In this document: piece by piece, positions 35,714 through 48,124 of the stretch
Layout of the letters: each line of letters starts with the position of its first letter
Numbering within the stretch: the stretch's first letter is position 1
Assembly (NCBI GenBank): GCA_032622095.1
Contig: CP136068.1
Span: forward strand, 164,815,465-164,879,464
Reading direction: 5' to 3'
From: Siphonodentalium dalli
Lineage: Eukaryota; Mollusca; Scaphopoda; Gadilida; Siphonodentaliidae
DNA: 64,000 nt
Position numbers and translations under genes: made by a program
Notes under the pieces: generated by a model
Database searches by the model: none
Seen by the model: the letters and a program-made list of their open reading frames with translations, nothing else
What the model was told of the DNA's origin: nothing

Positions 35714-38127
35714 ATAGCGTTCAATCGAATCACGACTAATCGTACATATTTGTGACGACTAACCTTTACATGTTCCGCGACTAACCCGACAGTAATTTCG
35801 AAGTGGGTGCCTGTATAGAAAGAATAAATTTGTAAAACTAAGACACTTCATGACAATATTTAGTATTGGAATTTGTGGGAGGACTCATGCATCTTTCGAT
35901 ATGTAAATTGGCTGTGGCGTATTCGGGCTGAGAAGTTTGTGAAAAGTTACGTTTTTTATGATAATTTGGGGAAGAAATCAACTTCAACTGATCGTCGGGG
36001 ACAAAATATTACTGATGAAATATTCATTCACCTTCAACTTCTTAGATATTGTGTCCAAATGTGTGTGTTTGCAGAAAATGGTCCGTAGGAATAATCAACA
36101 AACTTAAAAAAAACACTGTTCATCGCCTTGCACTGCATGCCTCTATATTACTTCCGATATTCCACAACTATATTATCCCACTTCCGAGAAAATGGGGATA
36201 CCAGGAAATTTAGTTTATAAACAACAATTGTGTCATCATGCTCGATAAAACCATAAAAAAAAACGTATTTTGTGATGGCGAGGAATTTGTAAATCCAAAT
36301 AGAAGAATGATGACATATATATATAACGAAAACCGAAAGGTGCGCAGACTTATGATATTTTTGGGTTGTTTTTATTACAAAACTTCATCGAAAACAAATA
36401 TTAAATTGAGTTATCAGATGACTTACACTGAGTACCTTCAATGCATATCTTTATAAGTTGACCGGACACATATATATCCGAAAACTGGCATTGACAAAGA
36501 CTGAGATCCGTGAAAGAATTGTTAATTGTTCATTGTCAAATGCAACAACAATTCAAGTCAATTGTTTATTTCTCATCACTCAAAAATACAACATGAACAT
36601 TGTAACGCTTCCAGTAACCAGAATGTGTACATGTTCCCGGAAGTGGTATCTATACGGTGTGTTCGTATCTGTCCGATGATCCACTGTGCCTCTGGTGACC
36701 ATCCTATAAAATGTTTATCCCCTTGTTAGAATGGTCTTCCGACAGCGAACGTCCTTACCCCATGCCATGCTGGTCTGGTCATGCATATGAATACTACAAT
36801 CGGTATCCGACAACATTATTTACATAGTAAATTAAATCACGTAGCATGTACCATCCGGTGTTTGTGAACGGTCCACGACTTTCCGAAATCAGTCTGCCTC
36901 TTTAGTTTTCTTACTTCATTCTGATAGTCTCTTTATCGGGGCATCACGCGAGCAGATCCCCTACCTGAGGTGTTCCATTGCCTTTAACTGGGACAGGGTC
37001 TATTATTCTCAGCCAGTTTTGCATGATGCCGATATTTACTGTATTTGGGAACAGGCACAAAATTATGGAGATTGTGATAAAAATGACAAATAAATTAGCA
37101 GAAGATACCTTGAATGGTCAGAGCGTATACATACAGGCATTGGGTGGCACAAACTGGACTCGTGGTAGTTAATTCTGCGAAAAGGATTTTGGACTGTATG
37201 AAAAATGTACTACAAAATAAGCTATTCGTAATTCTTATAAGTAGTTCATTGTGCGAACGGTGTCAACTATCCCGTTTTTGGAACAAACATCTGTATCTGC
37301 ATCTATATGTATTTGTGATATCCATTATCGGCGGCCATGCTGGACGCCATCTCGAATTCTGGATTTTCAGCAAAGTGGATTTTGGATATGTTATAAAAGA
37401 GATTCTCCCGCGTCGAATGACACCAAAATAGCTTCTTTACCGCCCCCTAGAAACGATTACACCTGTTTGGATCCAGCCAAATCGATTACATATGACCGTC
37501 CGATACGCGACAGAATTAATTATTCTAGGACGCAGTCGCACTTTCCATGACAGAAGACGTGAGAGTTACCATGGTATACGCCTATATATGCACCCTTACC
37601 TGACACATTGCATATACAAGATAAACATATGTCAATTATTACAAGATTAGAGTAAAATATCTCCAGAAATAATTCACCATATAGTACAGAAAATACGCCT
37701 CGTACAAACATTCCTTCAAACATCATTAGTTTGCATATATGGTTGACTGTATACCATAATAAGTTATCATCGACGACAAATTGTTCAATGAATTGAACAA
37801 CAAACGACCGAATCAACTCTCGTGCTGCACGTATTATATGTTTTAGGTGCGCGGAGAAATAGGGTAGGGTACAACTTACATCTGACCGTCTCGACACGAT
37901 GGTCCAGTCTACACCCGTTTCAGTTACAGTTTACAAAGTGAATGTATATAGATACAAAACTGTATCAATATTGCGTATATGGCCTCTCTAGCGAGATTAT
38001 AAAGGTTCCGTATATATACTTGAGGCACGTCAAAGCACTTTCAGAGGATTTTCATCAGCATTAAAATTTCAACACATATCAAAAGGTCCACCACAAAACC
38101 GTTATTCACAAACCCACACATAATTAT

Positions 38128-38161
<34 letters not shown>

Positions 38162-38625
38162 CTTTTATTCCTCCATTCTGGAGAGTCTCAATATGGTACA
38201 CAAACTGTACATGCATGTGTGTCATTATATATACAAAATCCAAATAAGTCAATATATACACTAAGAGACATGAAATGATTGTCGAAGCGACAAGGTAATT
38301 TGTCGGTAACTTACAACAACTGTTCGCATTGAAAGTAGAGAGAAACAAAAATACAGCTTATAGTGAAATTGAATATCTAACAGTCAATGAATTTGACAGG
38401 TATTATTTATCTTGATGTAGCCCAAAAACAAGTATATGTTTGCAAATTATATGTAAGTTGTAGGTATAAGTAGTGAGAACGAGTATATATATGCTGACGG
38501 GGACAGAGCGTGGCCGTCGCAGAACATTATCACAGATTAGAGCTGTACATTTGGTGATCGGCCACAAGAGTGTGATTTAATTGTTGCCGGATGAAACGTG
38601 AGTTTACACGTGTATTCGTAACTTG
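35714..38625. other. Spacer of the inverted repeat, no gene seen
   Basis: AT-rich and without recognisable proteins. A (TA)n run lies at 38129-38160. Open frames up to 125 codons lack motifs and are not supported. Confidence 0.5.
38129..38160. repeat. (TA)n microsatellite
   Basis: Sixteen TA dinucleotides in an uninterrupted run. Confidence 0.95.
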
Positions 38626-39650
38626 TCACAAGCGAGAACCCCGAATGAGATTACATATGTGGAAAAGAAATTTTGCAAAGTCAATCAGAATGGAGTCCCT
38701 GATCAAGACGATGCTCGGCTCCATGCAGTAAGTTGAAACCCCAAAGAGGAACGAGAGACCGTGACAGTCTTCTATTGCCAGCATATCCAAGAAGTTATAC
38801 ACGTGAATTCCGTATTTGTCGATTATTCTTTCCCAAAAGACATTACGGAAATGCACCAGAATGTTTGCTTTGCATAGAAACATCGCGTGTGTCAACTCAT
38901 CACTGTAGACTAATCCACATAGAAAACAACAAAGTATATATATTATCATATGTGGATTTGTTAAGGATGAGTGCTATGTGTCTGAGTGACTTCGAATGGC
39001 GACGGTTGTTGGATACTATTGTCCATATCGGCCAAGGGCACAGTGGTTCTTTGTGACATGTCCTGTAGTGTACTGTCTCTGGAAACTGCATCATTCCATT
39101 CGGATGTGTAGGCATCGCGCACCTTCGATTTTACAATGTTTTTCCAGTTATCATTTTTGGGAAAGTATCCTGTGTCCAGATAGTCCAACAAGAAGGACAT
39201 CAAACCGTATGTCTCTAAGAGTAGAATCAACTCTTTCACATAACCAGTACATTGTCTATGAAATAGAATGATCTGATAGGCCTTCACGAGAAGCAATTCT
39301 AACGCAGTCTGATGTCCGATCGGAAGGTGAATTAGGTTCGACAGGAACATGAGTTTTTTTGTATGAATTTCTTTTTCCAAGGGCATGAGGCCCAGTAGAC
39401 TGAGTGCGATATGAGTTCGCGTCCGTGAAGGAATCGACTGCAACTGCTTGATGCATGACCGGTAACTTTTCTCTATGGTAAGCATAGCTGTACCGTTGTC
39501 TAATGGGAATAGTTCGCATCCATATAGAGCTTTCGAGAGTACAATTGATTTCACAAGTTTAGACATGGTGATAGGCGTACACTCCCGCACTGCATTTCGG
39601 CCTGCTATAGAAAAATATGTCCGTCTGAGTTTCTGAGCAGTCATCATATT
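38626..39650 (-). pseudogene. LINE 3' fragment (post-RT region)
   Basis: The minus frame 38961-39647 has KSIVLSKALYGCELFPL, then LQSIPSRTRTHIALSLLGLM, the usual segment after the RT domain of many LINEs. A second frame (38626-38949) continues with DELTHAMFLCKANILVHFRN and a W-E-R-I-I-D-K-Y segment, matching the usual C-terminal end. A frameshift separates the two. No RT catalytic motifs are present, so this is a 5'-truncated copy, which is typical for LINEs. It differs from the LINE at 19453-25760, so two LINE families are represented. Confidence 0.75.
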
Positions 39651-39883
39651 TTTTCCAGATGATTCCAGTTTGTGTTACTTTATCGGAATAATTAATATAA
39701 GAAATATATGCTTTTCGTTCATAAATAATCTATAACAGTACAACAGTACGACACATAATTATCAAACGTATCATGTTTTGTAAATGTATTTGCATTATAT
39801 GAATTTCTAGTCTGAAATAATAATAATAGATGACATGAGATAAGTGTTTCTCTCATATTATATTTATGAAACGAGTATAAGAA

Positions 39884-40232
39884 ACGGGGCTTAAAATAAC
39901 ACTATTTAGAATATTTGATTTTGCTAGTATGCAACGGTGCCAAAGCAAAGAAATAAAAATAATGGGAAGGTATACAATAGTTTTGATTTGACACAATGTG
40001 GTGCGCGATTTTGAATTGCCATATGCCGATATAGTTATGAATAGAGTGATCGCATTTGCTATTCTAGTTTCGGTTTTATACTTTCCAATTACATTTTCAG
40101 TGAGAAGAATGGTGCGTTCACATGACGGGCAAGAAAATTAAGGTATGCCCCATGTGACTTACTTGACCAATGCAAAAAATAATACAGGAAAATATCTGAT
40201 GGAGGCAGTGCACTGATATGTTGTCGCCTGTT
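39884..40232 (-). repeat. Large inverted repeat, right arm segment 1
   Basis: Reverse complement of about 35365-35713, starting ACGGGGCTTAAAATAACAC. Similarity ends at TTGTCGCCTGT, where the 3.7-kb inserted segment begins. Compared with the left arm about 55-75 bp is missing at this junction. Confidence 0.85.
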
Positions 40233-43200
40233 AGTCTGGCTGTTGAAGGGTTGAACCCGGAAAAAATGCTTAACAAGCTGAATTTGGTGTCATTCGAAGC
40301 AGAATAACCCCCTGGTGAAAATATCCAAAATCCGCTTTGGGGAATTTTTTGTATTCAAGATGGCGTCCAACATGGCCGCTTGAAAGTTGAAAATTTCGAG
40401 AAGTCTATTGTTTGACTCACACAATAAAACTATCAACCCGTTTTATAACCAAAATTCCTTTTGTAGTGTATACAATATATTTCCATAGCAAACTATGTTG
40501 TTTCCGGGTAAAAGATCTAAAGATGGCTGCCAAAATGTCAACCAAAACCGGAAAATATGTGTTTTATCTTTATTTTCCCACTAATTTTCCATATTATGAA
40601 TCTATTGACTTTGAATCTCCCACCCGAACGAAAGATACATCTATTGAGTGTTGAGATTGCTTTCTGGCTATACAGCCACATTCAATCCAGTTTCTGATCA
40701 ACAACCGTTTGCTCAAAATTCGTGCAAATCTCCTCACGACAATCCTCACAGGCAGTGACGCACTTAAGTCCATTTTTGCAACAGGAACATTGATTTGTGC
40801 AACAAGGCTTTCTTGGCGACATTTTATAATTTCATTGAATGAATTTAAGAATATTTCTGGTGCTGGTTCTAGGTCAGTCATTATTGGGATAAGTATTTAC
40901 CCCCGCAGTTTCCATCCCCAATGTCTTGGTTCTAGATATATGTTCCCGAGATATGCCCAGATTAAAACCTGTAAGTGAACCATAAGACTATGGAAATAGG
41001 CTGCCCTCTCTGTATGTGCCAATTTCTGAGGTTCGATAGCAGACCGGCCGGAGGAAATCATGGTCATGAACTTCGCGTATCCTGTTGTTCACTGGTCTTG
41101 TGTTTTGTGTTTGTTAAGTCTGTCATTGTCCCGTGTATTTTGGGCACACCTGTGCATGCAATAAACCCATTGATGGCGTACATATTCAGTTATTCCCCTT
41201 CCTCGCGTAAGTCCACCCCGACTTTTGATGGAACGCATCAAGACTTGCTCAATAACTAGGTCACTTGATAGTCCTGCCCAAAACCTACTGCTCATTCGAA
41301 TAGTATGAACACCATCCTCTATAAAACATTTGTTTAACCACGGATATGTCTTGGGTATGTAAAGCATCATTTGCAAATACAAGCGACATCTCTTCGCATA
41401 GTGCACGTGCCCAGTGGCGGCAAACAAATTCAACATTTTTCCTACTAAATGGAGATTCCAATCTCCTGTTCTCTCAGCTCGAATAAAATCTTTCAACATT
41501 TCTATGTACTCCATATACTGTATCCAAAGTTTGCATGTTCTGGATTTCTCGCCAGGTACGTCTTGTAATATAACATAAGTTCGTTCAATTTGAGCAGTTC
41601 TATTGAATCGGAAACAGCCGAAACTGGGATGGTCCCATCAAACACTTTTTCATACAGATCATTTATCGCTTTCACTTCAGCCTGACTAACCTTCTCCCCT
41701 TCGAAACTGCCAGTACCAGTTGAAGTGATTCTTTCGATTGCCGATTCTTCGACATTTGATGTCGAAGGTATTTCGATATTTAACGTTGGCGGTACTTCAA
41801 CATTTGATTTTGCAGATAATTCGGTATCTGTTTGACCCCGCATCATCGGCTGTCGACTTGGAAATTTCATTTGAATCCTCAGAGATCAATTCACCCAACA
41901 GCTTGTTAGTAAGGGCTACGCCCACAAGGAAATGACCTCTGAGTGTTCGCGAGAATGCCTTCCCGGAAAGCATTGTGGCAACTACGTTTGAGCCATAAGC
42001 GTTTTCAAGAGCCTCATCTAACCCCGACCCATTCATCATGGTACCAATGCTACCCATGAAACTCATCAGATGGAAGCCGCCGAGTCTACAAACTATTCCT
42101 AGTGACTTGGCTTCAATTATCTCAACCGCTTTGAACCAAAGTGGCTGGTCAAACGTCAAGCATGGAGTCACAATTCCCAACGCATGATTCTGAATATACA
42201 TCAAAGTGGAAAACAAACAAGACTCATCTCATGGGTTGAGGTCTATTATCGGTAGAAAAAGAACTTCTGACTTGGCTGAAGGTTCTGAGCGATTTGAAGA
42301 AAAGATGTGTTCCATGAATCGAGACCAGTTCGGTGTATGCTTCATTGCTCGATTCGAAAGCCAAACGCAATGCCATAACAAATCAGTGTTCAAACCTGGA
42401 GGCAGTGTGTATGGGTTTTGTAACTCAAGCATGGGTCGGTACTTTATTGTGGATAATTCCAACTTTTTAGGTTTCAAATAGTGTATGATAGGCACACCTT
42501 TGTCTTCGATTAGTTCTTCAACCATAACACGTTTTTGACGAGTGATCACTTTTGATGTAGGTGTAAGCAGGGTCTCGTCCTTCGAAGTTGATACTGCGAT
42601 TATCCCCATATCATGAAATGAACCTTTACCATCAATAGTAGCGACGTTGTGGTCGACGTTATCTGCTACCCACTGAGTAAACGTACCTGGAAAATACTCC
42701 ACTAGTGTACTCTCAAGACGTTCCACCTACATCACTGATTGCTTGTACCTGCTTACTTCGTCGTAAGTAGTTGAAACCCCCAATTTAGACAGTTCATCAA
42801 CAAGCCACCTTGACCCGAACACGTGATCCATTTCAACCCCAATACCAAAAAGGGTAGTGTGATAACAGACCGGGACCTCGCATATTGCTCGATACTGTGA
42901 CCAATGCTATTCTGTTTGATTTCAGATGGAACAAGTACCTCCAGAAACATTTGTAAATGGCGAGGAATCCATTTATTTCTGTCGTCAATATTCCCTATCT
43001 CTTCGTTGGTGGGGTAGGTTTTCTTATCATATGTCATTTCCCACAACTTTGCCCTAATCATCTTCGCGACGGTCACAACAACTCTGTCTGCCTCCTCCTC
43101 CATGTCATCTTTCTTATCCGCATACCACTTGTCATTTATCAGGTACTTGGCCATATCTTTGAAGCAAATGACGTTGCTACGCCCTTCGACTTCAGCAAAA

Positions 43201-43977
43201 CATATATACTCCCCATACCGTTCTTCCGATTTCTGTTTAAGGCGTTTTATTGAATATGATTCTGACCCAATTGCTAGCTCTACCATTCGAGTATGTAACT
43301 CGGACAGAGTATACAGTTCTTACCTCCCCCAGACTCCAGCCATACACGCAACGAATCAAATGAGCGTTGCATTTCGACACTTGATGTTCTGCCCTGTGGT
43401 TTTCTCTCAGATGGTTCCTCATTTATTTCTAACAAGATGCATGATATACGGCTTCTGCAGCAAGATCAATGCAACTTAGAATGCGTTTCTGAACCTTCAA
43501 TGCCCACGAATCCTCTCTTATTCGGCAATGTTCTAAAACTTTATCTCTAATAGGGAGAGTTGCCACTGATCGCACTTGCCTTCTACCGGGATGACGGGGA
43601 TCTGGTGTATGGCACCCTTTCCACATAATCTTCTTTGAAATTAAATGGGTCTTGTTTAGACCTCATTTTCTTAGATAGCGGAACCGTATCCATACACACA
43701 GGATTGACACTGAAGGTTCTTTTCCTATCAGTGAAATCACACCTACAGTCTTTATGGACCAACTAGACCTTACCAATGGGTGTGGTTATTTGTTGCCCCT
43801 TTAAATATTCAGATAAATGGTTATATCCTCGCTTATCAGAGAAGTCAATCAAAGTCTCCAATCCTTTTGCCATAAGTTTTACCAATGGATTTTCCTTAGT
43901 TAAGTGTCCACATTACATTGACATATGCTATATGAAAGGATAAGACGCACAAGTCCTCTTGAAAGTTGCTGGTCCCT
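40233..43977. mobile_element. 3.7-kb segment inserted in the right arm
   Basis: Absent from the left arm, so it arrived after the inverted repeat formed, or replaced a short piece of it. It is almost filled by one broken minus-strand gene. No clear TIR or target duplication was found at its edges (TTAGTCTGGCTG at one end, GCTGGTCCCTAG at the other). Confidence 0.6.
40682..43626 (-). pseudogene. Broken uncharacterised repeat-associated gene with CXC-like tail
   Basis: Minus-strand blocks in order. First RSVATLPIRDKVLEHCR and AAEAVYHASC (about 43430-43600). Then VICFKDMAKYLINDKWY and IGHSIEQYARSRSV (42850-43200), LVEYFPGTFTQWVADNVDHN with GSFHDMGII (42560-42720), LTFDQPLWFKAVEI and CRLGGFHLMSFMGSIG (42030-42160). 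Next MLKDFIRAERTGDWNLHLVG and LSSDLVIEQVLMRSIKSRGG (41200-41510), and last a 46-codon frame (40682-40822) with CCTNQCSCCKNGLKC and EDCREEICTN, a CXC-like cysteine tail. I recall this architecture from uncharacterised proteins repeated in cnidarian and mollusc genomes; the function is unknown. Lesions include a frameshift near 42845, a TAG near 42728, a TGA at 42229, a frameshift pair around 41870 and 41520, and more stops beyond 41089. Alternatively some breaks could be introns, but the in-frame stops argue for decay. Confidence 0.65.
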
Positions 43978-44282
43978 AGAAGGGATACGATGTTAACCGT
44001 TCACGCACTCGAGTTATGATCAATCATATAGTATCGTCGGTTTCAACAACAGACTTGGTAATTCCATTTTTAGATGAGTTGACAGAATCGCTGAACTGTT
44101 ATATGGATGTGTGTAGGGACATATATCTATAGAGGATGTTCATGTTGGATTTCCAACTGCAATCCCACCTTGAACCAGGCCCAAACACCAAGATCACATA
44201 ATTAAATTTGCACCCCTCCCCATGGCTTTGAATTTCACACCTGGTACCTCACATGCCTCGTTTTTAACGTGAAAGTTTGACT
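43978..44282 (-). repeat. Large inverted repeat, right arm segment 2
   Basis: Reverse complement of about 35012-35305, from AGGGATACGATGTTAACCGT to TTTTTAACGTGAAAGTTTGA. Slightly more diverged than segment 3. Confidence 0.8.
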
Positions 44283-45586
44283 GAACACCGGGGAGGGAGG
44301 GACCTCCAGGATATTTCAAACCACTATTTTGACCAAAAGTAATAGGAATGTAAATGTTGGTCTAAAACAACAAATTCCACAATGCATTAGTGGTTGGAAA
44401 ATCAGACTACCAGAACAATCTCAACTCATTGTTGGTGTGAAATTTCCAACTAATATTTTGTCAGGTTTTAAATTTCCAACTAGTGAAAACTTTGACCATA
44501 GTGAGAGGGAGTCCCAGGTCCACACATACACCCCTGTATATTTGGTAATGTAATATACACCACAACCCCACGAACCAAGCCAAATCGACAACTCTAGAAA
44601 ACTTCATATGGGGTCTCGGTGGGGATGGGGTCATCCGATTGCCACCAAACCATAATAATTTTTGTCATCCCACATATGCATGTACTTTGGAATTATAACA
44701 GGCGTGAACCTATTTCCAAATGACATGACCATTTTATCATATGTCAAAGGTTTTTATGCACGAGAACAGCAACGTGGCTTCAGGTCGGTGGGTGCCTCAT
44801 CCCACCCGACTACGGTAATATATGTTGAGTTGGAAATTTCATAATGTAATGAATTGCCAATATGGACTATAGGTTGTTTACCGGACGCAAGTCACTTGAA
44901 CCACCACGACTACTACTGTTATGATTGAGTTCAATCAACGATATCCAAACCGCCGCGTTTGCACGAGCGTAATCTTTGCAGCAAGAAAATAACAGGGTAC
45001 AATTGTACCTGATATTTTCTTGCAGATATTTTCTTGCAGCTTCATGTGAACGCACAAGAAATGAGTTAAATGCCTAAACATACCTATATGTGATAGTGAT
45101 TAAGGGGGCATGTTTTATTCCAAAAGTTCATGGTTTATTATTTCGATGGGTCATTATAATGAAAGTAATGGCATATGCAGCAGAGAACCACAACATTACA
45201 CCCATTCGCCTATAATATGACGTACAATTTAACGACCATGGTTGAGGATAAGCCCTTTGACTGAAAGTCGGATATTTATGTCTATTGATATAACATATAT
45301 AATTAATTAATGTGGACTAATTTCAAATTTTCAAATGATATTTGTCAACAGTTGAAACGGGCACAAATGTTCTATGGGGTAATATTAATCAGAGGAAACG
45401 TTTGAGTTTGATAGTAATGATGCCACGACCTGGATGCAACCACATCACTGGTCCATATCATGACAAGCCATTTTTTGGTTTGGCTTTCCGGGTATTCAAG
45501 CAGAGTTTCGAACCTAAAGAGTGCGTTGGCACGTATTCAATATCCCAAATATCTCATTCATTTTTCAGAATATGTGTATGTGAGAA
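44283..45586. other. 1.3-kb segment inserted in the right arm
   Basis: The left arm is continuous across this point (CTCTGTGATCAAAATTTCACG at about 35004), so this is an insertion in the right arm. No coding sequence, TIR or target duplication recognised. A small repeat of ATATTTTCTTGCAG occurs near 45013-45042, and the words ATGTGAACGCAC there resemble the arm sequence near 35477. Confidence 0.6.
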
Positions 45587-46734
45587 TCGATCACAGAGAC
45601 GAAACTGGAAGGTCACTGTGGGGGATGCGCAGTTTGGAATTTATAACCGACATCCTCTGGCCCCCCTTTAAGCAGACCGATATAAATTCCTATATAAGTC
45701 AGAGTTATTCCATCGTAGATTTAGACATGTATGTGTTTTTTTACACAATATAGATATATTGCAATATAATAATGCACACAAAACAATTAAAGGTCCGCAT
45801 TTATTGCGCGGGAGTGGAATAACCAGGATCGGCTGTTTTCCTGTCAGCCCCTGGGTTGGAATTTCCACCCCAACATCCCCATGGTTGGATATTTCCAACT
45901 GATGCCATTTCATTCCAAAAGTTTGAATGAAAGTACGAATTTATTCGAATTATGGTCTAAACGTATATCAAATTTAACACAACTTTTTGCAATACAAAAC
46001 TATCGAAATCAACATAACATCAGTCTGCAACTTCAATCTAATGTCTAATCAGTTTTGAAATTTTCAACTGTTGAAACAAATCCAAGGTCGGTGTAAGACA
46101 CCACATCCGAAACACATTGATCGTGGATGATATAGAGGATCTCACATGAGTTTCTATTTGATACGCAATTTACCAACCGAGTTCACTAAATTCGATTTGA
46201 GCCGAGGCTCAAATAGAATTTAGTGGACGAGGTTGATAAATTAAGTATAAAATAGAACGAGTTTGAGATACCTTTTATCACATGATCAAATAAACGCGAA
46301 GTTTTCATCGAAAACAAGAATCATAAACTTCAACGATCGCAAGTCATTTAAATAATGGTGTGACGTCATCGCACGCACTAATAGTACACGTGTGTCTTAC
46401 CAATACTTATTAAGCTGGTTTTGTGGGTTAATTATGTGATAAATTATTGTAGCATGCGAGTGTGGAAAATATTTCCATAAAAATCCTTTGGACAATGCAT
46501 AATACGATTTTAAAAATGTCCCCAAATTACTAACCATGATCAACCACACGTACGTGTAACTTGTAACGTGTGTGTTACTATAACACTATTGTATTGCTAC
46601 AGAAATGCACACGGCGCCAACACTTCACGTTGTAATATAGTCGGGAACATAGAAGGCGAGATAACTCTATTGTGTTTATTGGTCAATTTGTGCTGATCAA
46701 CACATTTCTGGTATCCTGGTGAATGGTACATACA
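45587..46734 (-). repeat. Large inverted repeat, right arm segment 3
   Basis: Reverse complement of 33834 to about 35010, including the compound palindrome (46140-46295) and the GTACGTGTAACTTGTAACGT motif. It ends at GAATGGTACATACA, where the tandem array starts. In the left arm the same sequence continues as TGTTGATTTCCC, giving the uninterrupted state of the insertion site. Confidence 0.85.
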
Positions 46735-47186
46735 GGTTACACTGGTGTAAATATTTCCCATAGGCTTCAATGTTAACGTTTGTTGATCTGCATCAGAGGT
46801 CAAATGGAAACTGTTCAAACTGCCTTCGGATTATGTGAGCTTGACATCTGTGGAAACTTTCCCAATAAAAAAATCAACACCGTCTAGCAGGGAATCCACT
46901 TCAAATTTTCGTTTTTTCATGACTAGGGTCAGTTCCGCACTAAAAAAATATTGTCATTTTTTCAATCACACTTAAAATTTCTAAACAGCCACAACAGACT
47001 TCACCTTTAATGAATGGGCCTCTTGGCAAATGAAGTTTGTGGGAGAATGATTCCTTGAATTTTTGTCAACAGTTTACATTTAATTCATGCAACCAATCAC
47101 AGCCCAGAGTGTTTTAACTGTGAAACTCTATACTCCTCCCGCAACCGCAGGGGGGAGCTGCCTATAGTATTTACACCAGTGTAACC
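46735..47186. repeat. 452-bp block with inverted ends, U1
   Basis: Begins GGTTACACTGGTGTAAATA and ends with the exact inverse TATTTACACCAGTGTAACC. In U2-U5 the inverted symmetry extends outward by CCTTTA and TAAAGG, but on the left of U1 the preceding bases are ACATACA. So the true element end is GGTTACAC. The block lies in direct orientation in every unit and could be either the terminal repeat of a larger element or a separate MITE. No gene inside. Confidence 0.8.
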
Positions 47187-48124
47187 TAAAGGGCCATGTG
47201 GCCTTTCTTCATATTTTTTGTGCATAACCCATTGTGAACCTTGATATATACCTATAATTATTAAACTGATGTTGTTTTAAAAAAATGTGTTTTTAATGCC
47301 ATGTGACCCTTTAATTGGAACCCACCCAATAATACACCAATTCAGAATAAAAAGCCAAAATGCAGGTTGGATTTGAGTTTAATTTAATAATATGAGGCAT
47401 CTAATAAAGCATGAGAAGTTATACCACATTCATTTGATCAGGTTTTCACTTGGCTTTCATCTGTTGTGTCCCATGAATTTAATTTCTCCACAGGAACAGA
47501 TATGCACAGGTTTCATTTAACCCTATGCAAATCAGCTGCAGATTCACACAAAAAATGCCTTTACTTTGAAAAATAAATAGTGTGGAGGGTTCATTAGTCA
47601 GTAAACTTGGCATAATTTTGAAGAACAATTACTACTTGTCCCAAAATCAGAAAAATTAAGTGGAAAATTATTTAAACAATGAGCTCAGACAAGGGTGTTT
47701 TAACCCTGGGTCAGGTGAATTTTCCTGATTGAAAATGGTGCTAAAATTTGTAATGTCTGCTGCAATCCCAATTAGAAGGAATCCTTAATCTATTGTCTCA
47801 CAGTATCAAATGTCGTTAACTAACATTGGACAGGGGGTGCCAATGATGAGGTTATAATGACAACATGTTCCTTCAGCTGATAAAGTAGTAATATATCAAC
47901 AGATAAGATGGCAGACATTTTCAAGCATCATTAATTTCAAAACTCCTTAAAAGCAAGGTGCTGATCTCAGAACGGTTAGTTGTCATCATTTCTCGAGACA
48001 AATATCATTTCTCATTGTAAAAATTCTGGAAGTTGTATATTCGCGAGAAGAATTTTCCAAATTAATGCTGTTAATGTGACAGAGTTGTTGAGTGGATTTT
48101 GGAATTTGTGAGGACTGTGAGACA
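47187..48124. other. 5' non-coding region of U1
   Basis: No coding sequence recognised. It probably holds the promoter and 5' UTR of the transposase-like gene. Several short A/T runs, no clear TATA context that can be singled out. Confidence 0.4.

Noticed and set aside
37520-37897. 125-codon minus-strand frame
   Set aside because: AT-rich spacer DNA with no recognisable domain; the length is within chance for a 64-kb window.
38733-39056. 107-codon plus-strand frame
   Set aside because: Antisense to the LINE 3' fragment, whose minus-strand motifs are recognisable.
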